Of a stretch of 64,000 nucleotides of DNA, positions 58,601 through 64,000 are shown piece after piece (position 1 is the stretch's first letter; every line of letters begins with the position of its first letter). This DNA is from Macrosoma leucophasiata (Eukaryota; Arthropoda; Insecta; Lepidoptera; Hedylidae). The notes beneath the pieces are model-generated. The model worked only from the letters and a program-made list of their open reading frames with translations. It did not search any database and was not told the DNA's origin. The stretch lies in NCBI GenBank assembly GCA_036365455.1, contig JAWQUS010000020.1, positions 7,785,001 to 7,849,000 on the forward strand, read 5' to 3'. A program made the translations under genes and the position numbers.

Positions 58601-61600
58601 TTTCCAGATTATAGGTAACTAGCCGTTGCCCGCGGCTTCGCCTGCGTGGATGTATTTTTATATATAACTAAGTAGACAGGTAAAAGAAAAGGTAACAGAC
58701 AGACAGACAGAGTTGCTTTCGCATTTATAATATTAGTGGGGATATCGTAAAGATGGCGCATCAAGCACATCGAATAATTATATTTTACTTTGCGCAATCA
58801 CAAACGTGAGTGAAATATTTGAAAGGAAAAATCACTTAATTTGATTATTTTAGTATGTTCTTAGGTTTTCGCGAGCTGCACTCATTGAAATAAAACTAGT
58901 AGTTTTATTTCAATTGATTATTTTACTTAATAAGTTTAAATACCTTAGTGCGACAACATGATGTACAGTAAGATGTTGCGCGCCATCGTCGACTCCGCTC
59001 AAACGGCTCTCTTGTTCAGCGAGAGATGGAAATGTTCCATTTTCACTGTTACCTTCTTCACTCTTGCCTGAAATGTCATATGAATATTAATTAACATCTT
59101 TCGCCAGAATATACGTACTAATTTGTATTATTTGTGTTAAAACGCAAAAAAAAGAAAACGATAGCTATAGTAAGTACGCCGGTTTTTATTAGTGTTAATA
59201 TTATTGGTAGGTTGTATGTAACCTACTTGTACGTAAGCATTTTAATACTTCAGATATTGCTAGTTTTCCATTTTGATATATTTAAATTCAAAACTAGTAT
59301 ATTTTTAACCGTTTCAATTGTCGTATACATTTTATTATTTTGACTATAAAACCCTTTGACTTTTACAAATACTATGATAAGTTCAACAACCAAAAAGTCT
59401 GATAGAAGTACCAACAACTTAGGTAAATGTATTTAGATAAATCATGTAAATGTTCACTTGAATGGTCGAGTAATTATTAATTCAGGACAAGAAACATTAA
59501 TTTAAAATAAAGTTTTCAGTGCAAAATAAGCCCAAACCCAAAATAACCAAAGCGATTATCGTCAGCACAAATTATTCATCTTTGCCTCTCCGAAATCCAT
59601 TTCAATTGTTTGCAATAATTTATATTACGAGTAAGAACTGTTTTCCTTTAATGTAATCGTCACTCGCAAATTTCGGAGTAGCGTAAATATTTTGAGCTAT
59701 ACATGAGCGGGCATTACACTGACTTATGAACTGCCAACTGGAGTCAACGGTCCAAGTGTCGTTCTTGCCTGAGGGGGGCTTGGCGGCGACCCGCGGGGGT
59801 TCCACTGGTTTCACTTTAGGCTTGCTTCGTAGAGACACCAGATTGTCTACCGAAGTTGATGTGTTGGGTGATGATGCTGAAACAATTTTTATGAGAATTA
59901 TAACTTAAAGGAAAATGAATAAAGACCTTGGAAATCTTTATAATTCACTATCATGCTTCAATTACTATAAAAACTTGAGTGACAAGCAAACGAGCCACCA
60001 GATGGAAAGTGGTCACTGTCGCCTACGAACATTTGTAACACCAGGGAAGCTGCCGACGCGGACACCAGGGGAAAGCCCTGAAGGACGCTTTTAACGCTTG
60101 TTTTGAAGAACCCCTTACAAAACAACAAAACAATAGAACAAATCTATTATTAATGATGCCAGGCTACCAGAACAATGATAAACAACTGTCAATTATGTAC
60201 ATAATTCATAAATTAATAATTTAACCTTCACAAAAACGGTGTGTCAACAACTAATATTATTTTTAATTATAATACAGTTAATGTAGTAGAGCTGTTTGAA
60301 TGAATACTCACGTGATAGTTCTTCTATACTATGCATATCTCTTAGAGGATAGTAGGGATGGTTCTGATTAGGAGGTTCAGAATACCTCTGTGAGAGATTA
60401 ACACCCACTCTCAGAAGCTTTCGTCGTTGTACAGGAGGTAGAACAGCCTGTAATAGTCAAATTATGAATTTATATCTACCGCCGCAATATTATTATTCTT
60501 TAAATAAGTCAAATTAACGAATATTTAAGAATATTTTTTATGTAATATTTCTCACTTCTTTGATAGCATCTACTGGATCCGCGTAAAAGGGACTGCCTGC
60601 GTTATCCTTTTCAGAATCATCAGCAATCAAATCTTTTACACTTTCATCTTCCAATTTAACGGTTTCCATACTTTCTGCGTTATAATTTTCCCTGCTTTTA
60701 AAAGCAGCTTCTATTTCTTCTGTTAATTTCTTATTCATATTCATTGCAATATTAAGTTTATCCGGTCTCTTTGGTACTATTTCACCCTTACTATTTGTAG
60801 TTGCTATGATGTCACTGGAACTGTTAAAGCTTTTCTTGAGAGGGCTTTCAGGAAGGTTTTTCTTCTCGTTCAAACTTTCGTTTGAATTAACAATATGTAT
60901 GTTTTCTTTTTCCATTATTGACTGGGTACTTTTTGCTGCGTTTAGTTTGGCTGTAGAAACAAAAAAGAAACAAATAAACATATTATTGAAGAATATTAAT
61001 TAAATCAGTATATTCATAACATAATTATACAATATTTAAAGAGTTTTATAATAATTTCTTGTAACTTACGCAGTGTGTCAGGTAACAAGTCTGGTCTTTT
61101 ACTCTTCATCAGGCCATTATTGATATTATTTTCATTTTCAGGTTTCAGTGGTTTGAAAGTAGAACAATTATTGCTTTCAGGGCCCCAAATATCTTCGTAG
61201 TCACTGACTTTGTCCATCAAAGAACTTCTATAGTACACACCTGGTGACTCAAGAATATCTGACTCCTAAAATATTATAAGAAAAATTAGCCACCATTTAA
61301 ACAGTTGTTATTAATTCTCCTTACTTCAAAAAAATATGATATTTATTTGATTTATATTTTCGTAATATCGTGCGGTTAGTGATGATCTTTTTTCATAACA
61401 GACGCCATAATGGAATGCAAATTGCACATGCTGCGTTGATATAATTTGATGAATGAACTGTTGGGGTATTTTTAACTTTATTTAACGTATGTCTAAATTA
61501 TTATTAAAACGTTACATAATCCCACCTGATAATGTCTGGATTCCTTTCGTAGGGAGTGCTTACTCCTCCTTGATCTACCAGATGGTGTAGTACTTGTTGT

Positions 61601-64000
61601 ATTGGTGTTGGGAGACAACACTTTTTCACGATCTTTACCAGCCATAGGCGACACAACTGACTGATTGGAAGTCGGAGAGAAAATATTTTTACTGGACACT
61701 GGTGAACTTCTAGATAAAGGTGAGAATATCTCACTTTTATTAGTCTGGCTAAGTGGCGAAAATACTCCACTTTTTGAAGATATCGTATCATTAGATACAG
61801 GGGAGTTAATTTGACTTGTTGGTGAAAATATACCACTAGTGACAGAGTTGGTGCCATTGGGAGATACTAATTGATTTGGTGGGTAGCTGTTACTAGACTT
61901 TGTGAAAGTATTTGCTACAGGGTCAACAGATTCGGAGGTGTTTGTCTGGGATTGAGGTTCTGTTGGCGTTCCTGGTTCGGTAGTATTTTGTTCTGTTATA
62001 TGTCTTTTAAAACTGCCGTGTAAGCTAGCTGTCATTGTATTAATGCACTCTCCCTCTGGTGATAAACGGTGCATCATATTCTATAGGAGAACAGGAAATA
62101 TTAAAGTCAGTAAACAATTTTATATTTTTGTTTAGAATAATTGTACATATAATACAGTATTAATATGTTCGAGCAATTGGCTAATTATAAACACCATAAA
62201 TCCATGCATACACCACATACATACGACATGCATTTTGTAGACATCTCACCTGAATTTCTCCATTTGGTTCTATAAAGTTTTTTGCTGAATCCATAATGTT
62301 GAAGACAGCGTCGTTATTATTGTTGTTATTGATGGCATTAGACGCAAGCGTTAGTTGCAACCGATCGCTTTGTATACTTTCATTGATTTGATGATTGTGA
62401 ATCTGTGTATTATTAACACTGAATGTAACTGTTGTTGTGACTGTTATATTTCCATTCTGCGAAGCTTTGTTAATGGGACTGAAAGCAATGGCCTCAGATT
62501 TTGGAGAGATCTTTGTAAAAGGTGGCTTAGCCCACCTCGGAGGCGGCGGAGGCGGAGTGGTTTTAACACTATGTAAATGGGTGGGAGAATGTTGCGAATT
62601 GCTCGTGGGGAATGTATGAGGTTGTGTTATATGTGCCTGAAAACAGGTTAAGCATTTATTATCAAATTCGAGGATATTTAATACACCGATAAGCAGCTAT
62701 AATAGATATAATATAATTTAATTCACAACTTACTGTACTTGACATTAAATTTAGTGTATTTGGTGGGGTTGGTCGTGGTGCTCTAACGAATGATCCACTG
62801 GGTTTTGCAGGCGGTGATGGTGCAGTTCTGCCTTTAAAGGTGCTTAGGCTCGTATTTAAATTCGGTGGGGAACCTGATGTATCGACTGGTGACATTTTTA
62901 ATACTACTTCTTGATCAGGACTTAATATTTGTTCTCGGGAACTCGCCACAGCACCTGTCAATGTAATAAACGATTTTTTAATAACTGAAATAAAGGTAAA
63001 CATATCATTAAATTGTGTATTTGTAACTATATCAATATATCTACGATCTTATCCAAAAATGAGCAAATAAATCAAGGCATATGAGCGGGTTTAAGTCATA
63101 CGACGAGCGAGTACAACCAGTGGTATATGACGGACGTAACCGAGGCTCACGGGGTATCGATGTATCCATGGTTACAAAAAAACAATAACTATACAAAGAC
63201 ATTACTCACTTGCATTAAAACTGCTAAGACTAGATCCAGTGTCAGAAGGAGTGACAGCCATTGGCACAATGCCATTGGCTAGCTGACATGGAGAAAGCAG
63301 GTTTTGCGGGTTGTTCTTTGGGTTCGCCATGGGGTACCCCCAAAATTCTTGGCCGAGAAGAGTAAGGGAGCTGAGCTGATGTCGACTTTTAGCTTCTCGA
63401 AGAGCACGCGGTAACTGGAGCTGCACTGGTAACTCGTCACTGCAATTTATAAAAATTGTATTAGTATTTTTACAAAAGGAATCTCAGTTTTCATATAAAA
63501 CCCAATGTCCCTGAACTTATTTTTTATACATATTAGAAATAAGTACTGTCAATTAAATTCAAAGACTGCGTTCGGGTGGAACTGTGTCAGTTGCATATGC
63601 AACTAAAAAATGTGGTATAAACAGCCTCCTGTACCGCTTCAGTCTGTCATGATCTTGTCACGATTTAGTATGTTATTAGGTTTTCGCGAGCTACATTGAA
63701 ATAAAACTAGTTTTGGGATTTATAGACTGACAGTCTGTCCGAGATCACGGACGCTGAAAGGCGATCGAAATGTCGGATTGATTATAAATAATGCGAGATA
63801 AATCCGATAACTTGTCACGATTCATTTCGAGATAAAGTCATACGCTCGAGAAGGGGATCGTTTTATTGTATGTACTTACCAACATTGTGAATAATGCGCG
63901 ATCAATTCTGGGATGTTGTCGAAACGATTGTGCGAGGTTTCGAGACCAATGCGACCGCCTGACGCCTGGATCAGGTAGTGTTCTATGTAAGGCCCTTTGT
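40656..64000 (-). CDS. spri: Sprint/RIN-family Ras effector and Rab5 exchange factor, 5' partial
   Basis: Twenty exons on the minus strand: 63880-64000 (cut by the window edge), 63210-63439, 62734-62954, 62250-62636, 61526-62080, 61070-61265, 60556-60950, 60312-60447, 59724-59876, 58944-59067, 56004-56118, 55279-55371, 54241-54337, 45249-45409, 44451-44555, 44039-44224, 42992-43123, 42594-42821, 41576-41792, 40656-40789. All phases agree, giving 1327 residues to TAG. The order is: end of an SH2 domain (NRFDNIPELIAHYSQC, then ELPVQLQLPRALREAK and GQEFW); a long Ser/Thr/Pro/Asn-rich linker with PPPPPPRWAKPP and VSDYEDIW; an RH segment (RQFMSGMKNYLVKHGE); VPS9 (ADSPLDKLENLL, GADDLLPVLAW, GEGGYYLTALFSAV); and a C-terminal Ras-association region. 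Drosophila sprint has the same architecture. The family binds activated Ras or receptor kinases and loads Rab5 with GTP on early endosomes. Two acceptors (45409, 41792) are NAGNAG-like, so small isoform differences are possible. Confidence 0.95.
41818..42022 (+). repeat. 290-bp dispersed repeat, internally deleted
   Basis: The copy has lost the central part that normally follows the GCAGTTCAC block. It starts about 25 bases upstream, in the sense of sprint, of the exon acceptor at 41793-41794, so it forms part of the intron 3' end. Confidence 0.7.
42180..42345 (+). pseudogene. Relic of a non-LTR retrotransposon ORF2 C terminus
   Basis: One plus-strand frame reads RGRSPMRWTDKSRTQRPS and then KVKTRDE before a stop, like the conserved GRPPxRWTDD...RDEWR C-terminal motif of lepidopteran LINE reverse transcriptases. 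It is short, frame-broken and lies in a sprint intron. Confidence 0.5.
42594..43123 (-). CDS. spri: VPS9 core exons of sprint
   Basis: Exons 42992-43123 and 42594-42821, both phase 0, hold the guanine-nucleotide exchange core: the ADSPLDKLENLLAAISVMF segment and the GADDLLPVLAWTVARC stretch, whose Asp and neighbouring Tyr/Thr-bearing helix are the catalytic surface in known VPS9 domains, followed by GEGGYYLTAL. Nothing essential appears missing, so Rab5-type exchange activity is expected. Confidence 0.9.
43640..44020 (-). pseudogene. Two decayed tandem copies of a sprint VPS9-region exon
   Basis: The intact exon at 44039-44224 is followed by two diverged direct copies at about 43849-44020 and 43665-43848, each including the flanking intron (GTTCAGCTCAC and its variants); a stub precedes them near 43640. 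The landmark ACTCCTTCCAG occurs at 44178, 43991 and 43819. In copy 2 the frame meets a stop soon after LEGVM; copy 3 has lost the frame and donor. They form pseudo-exons within the intron. Confidence 0.85.
44327..44400. repeat. Interlocked inverted repeats in a sprint intron
   Basis: Two perfect 17-bp inverted pairs overlap: 44339-44355 with 44367-44383, and 44354-44370 with 44384-44400. A third AT-rich block at 44327-44338 also pairs with the first. The sequence can therefore fold in alternative, mutually exclusive hairpins. Confidence 0.8.
45477..46060 (+). repeat. CCGGTCAAGTGCG repeat family, copy in sprint intron
   Basis: The segment begins AAAACCGGTCAAGTGCGTGT and ends after an ACAG microsatellite (about 45987-46005). 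A close relative in the same orientation is at 47301-47960; the two share CAACAACCNTTTAGTT and CCTATCCAACGATATCCCAC. A retrotransposon fragment lies between them. Confidence 0.7.
46500..46960 (-). pseudogene. Non-LTR retrotransposon ORF2 C-terminal relic
   Basis: The minus frame reads KHLVIAFRLRTGHIPLRKF, then CESCGVVEDVHHLLMEC, the C-terminal zinc-knuckle (CCHC-like) that follows RNase H in I/Jockey-type elements. The frame ends near 46506. Upstream sequence (to about 46960) continues the element only after a frame change. It is a dead 5'-truncated copy in the large sprint intron. Confidence 0.75.
47301..47960 (+). repeat. CCGGTCAAGTGCG repeat family, second copy
   Basis: A longer version of the repeat at 45477, ending after GACAGACAGACAGACGGACATG near 47895. 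No coding frame. Confidence 0.7.
48821..49399 (-). CDS. Single-exon ORF; possible alternative first exon of sprint
   Basis: ATG at 49399 opens 192 codons within the 8.8-kb intron between sprint exons 54241 and 45409, on the same strand. The product starts MKWFKKLFRGKS, a basic amphipathic end suited to membrane contact. It is charged, has cysteines in ACHCHE and KHCKLW, and has no signal peptide. Near its 3' end are donor-like sites: gtaggt after TTG T is in the phase (1) needed to join the exon at 45409, which would extend it into the RH and VPS9 domains; gtaaag, two bases from the stop, would be out of phase. Drosophila sprint is known to have several promoters, which makes this plausible. 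Alternatively it is an independent intronless gene. I do not recognise the protein. Confidence 0.5.
   Translation of the reverse strand: MKWFKKLFRGKSARQTDAKSAGKSDDWAKNFDNKNLSEKYYDPVKAAPVTSEVYAVTTIKNFRSETLTEYVFESEWVFLSRKKLLEPKFQHHLTRTDALTTLCKKMAEGSVKRETVVAQSPACHCHEIGDEESDDIKKPYVNPFRRIINALTGLWRRIYNRLKHCKLWKVKSKSMESDIEPETDFTRSYLCR
49467..49477 (-). promoter_or_regulatory. TATA-like box upstream of the intronic ORF
   Basis: On the minus strand GGCTTATATCG lies 68-78 bases before the ATG at 49399, in a locally GC-richer, island-like stretch (about 49300-49560). The spacing leaves room for a start site and a short leader. No clear initiator was found. Confidence 0.35.
50665..50935 (-). repeat. tRNA-derived SINE interrupted by a MITE
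   Basis: The left part, 50665-50749, carries TTCCAGAAAATGGAAAAATC in the inverted SINE order. The right part, 50890-50935, carries TACTACCACTAGGAAGACTACTGAG. Between them sits the inverted-repeat element at 50750-50888. Confidence 0.65.
50750..50888. mobile_element. 139-bp MITE inserted in a SINE
   Basis: Long inverted ends start GGTGAGATTCACAGACCGCA on the left and GGCGAGATTCACAGACCGCA on the inverted right. The arms extend about 65 bases each, through GAACTGTCA, so the element is nearly all hairpin. TAA flanks it on both sides (50747-50749, 50888-50890). Confidence 0.75.
51930..52106 (+). repeat. LINE 3' tail with TAAA repeats
   Basis: The segment includes CTGGTAGAGAGCGCTCTTAGC, CCGCCATTTGTTGCAA and GTCTCAATAAAGATTAAATA followed by an AAAT microsatellite, the usual 3' end of a common lepidopteran LINE. 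It lies in the large sprint intron. Confidence 0.65.
52482..52870 (-). repeat. CCGGTCAAGTGCG repeat family, minus copy
   Basis: Reverse-orientation relative of 45477 and 47301; TGTCTGTCTGTCTGTCCGTC marks the core near 52522. Bases 53331-53655 then hold a fragment of the CTAGCTG family. Confidence 0.65.
53805..53860. repeat. Imperfect hairpin in the large sprint intron
   Basis: GTAGGTACTC...TTTTTACAAC pairs with GTTGTAAAAG...GAGTACCTAC around a six-base loop, with a few gaps. No function is evident. Confidence 0.6.
54416..54718 (+). repeat. tRNA-derived SINE, best-preserved copy
   Basis: B box GGTTCGATTCC at 54470-54480, A-box-like GTAGTGGTAGC upstream, and the full body as at 2912. It sits 79 bases upstream, in the sense of sprint, of the acceptor of the exon at 54241-54337. 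Open frames on both strands are repeat-derived. Confidence 0.85.
55136..55265 (-). repeat. Non-LTR 3' tail, minus copy
   Basis: Inverse of the segment at 5490-5660: it starts AGAATCAGAAACTCATTTAT and ends before a TA-rich microsatellite. It lies 14 bases from the donor side of the exon at 55279-55371. Confidence 0.65.
55523..55871 (-). pseudogene. 5'-truncated LINE: ORF2 C terminus and ATAC tail
   Basis: The minus frame (55871 to 55548) reads KKGTLRWFGHIERM, GRGPGRPRLTYHDQI-type sequence, NRRACMKRMMKVDEAREVC and ends at VRDLA. This is the standard C terminus of lepidopteran endonuclease/reverse-transcriptase elements. A short 3' tail and an ATAC microsatellite (55523-55545) follow, as expected for this LINE type. 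It is in the sprint intron between 55371 and 56004; the large plus-strand frame opposite it is only its antisense. Confidence 0.85.
56215..56370 (+). repeat. Repeat of the 4683 family
   Basis: ACAATGGCGGTCAAACCATT at 56228, ending with GGCGATTATGGCATA at 56355. It lies in the sprint intron between 58944 and 56118. The open frames on both strands are repeat-derived. Confidence 0.6.
57119..57180 (-). repeat. ATAAG microsatellite with LINE-tail-like flank
   Basis: Four ATAAG units are followed by AAACATTTATTTGACACACA, like an inverted LINE 3' tail. A hairpin made of GTCAGGTACCTT and AAAGGTACCTGAC is at 57293-57323. Confidence 0.55.
58615..58740 (+). repeat. CTAGCCGTTGCCCGCGGCTTCG repeat
   Basis: The head CTAGCCGTTGCCCGCGGC, an ACAG microsatellite (58697-58713) and the tail CGCATTTATAATATTAGTGG are the same order as in the fragment at 53331-53655. 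It is immediately downstream of the tRNA-like fragment at 58440-58515. Confidence 0.6.
59980..60115 (+). repeat. Probable dispersed repeat fragment in a sprint intron
   Basis: GC-richer than the intron around it, with CAAACGAGCCACCAGATGG and ACACCAGGGGAAAGCCCTGA. I recall similar blocks in other lepidopteran introns; there is no second copy in this window. Confidence 0.35.

Noticed and set aside
1..64000. CRISPR arrays, operons or bacterial promoters
   Set aside because: None seen. The short direct repeats are microsatellites or transposon fragments, and the genes are spliced eukaryotic genes.

Overview
The window looks like nuclear DNA of a moth or butterfly (Lepidoptera). It is AT-rich, its introns follow GT-AG, its genes encode recognisable insect proteins, and it is full of short dispersed repeats of kinds I know from lepidopteran genomes: tRNA-derived SINEs, MITEs, non-LTR retrotransposon tails and a mariner relic. 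I cannot name the species. All exon models below were built by hand from splice sites, reading phase and protein motifs; no database was searched.

Layout, left to right. (1) 1943-8356, minus strand: a 13-exon gene for a cysteine-rich protein of about 432 residues that I do not recognise. Most of its later exons are tiny phase-0 cassettes, each carrying a few cysteines. (2) 8357-14883: repeats and low-complexity DNA. (3) 14884-24815, plus strand: a complete nine-exon clip-domain serine protease homologue (361 residues). His and Asp of the triad are present but the catalytic Ser is Gly, so it should be a non-catalytic immune or developmental cofactor. (4) 24816-26784: mostly unassigned, with a 600-bp fold-back element. 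(5) 26785-34721, minus: a complete five-exon GILT-like thiol reductase gene (223 residues) whose 5-kb first intron holds a deleted mariner. (6) 34722-40655: repeats, including a 5S-rRNA-like SINE. (7) 40656 to beyond the right edge, minus: 20 exons of a sprint/RIN-family Rab5 exchange factor (SH2 end, proline-rich region, RH, VPS9 and RA domains; 1327 residues in the window, open in one continuous frame). A 192-codon ORF with its own TATA-like box lies in its largest intron and may be an alternative first exon.

The four genes are not an obvious functional cluster. Two are plausibly linked to immunity or endolysosomes (the protease homologue and GILT), and sprint acts in Ras-to-Rab5 endocytic signalling. 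Recurrent themes are decayed tandem copies of single exons next to the intact exon (protease homologue exon 6, sprint VPS9 exon), possibly a third such array in the cysteine-rich gene, and nested transposon insertions whose order can be read from the sequence.
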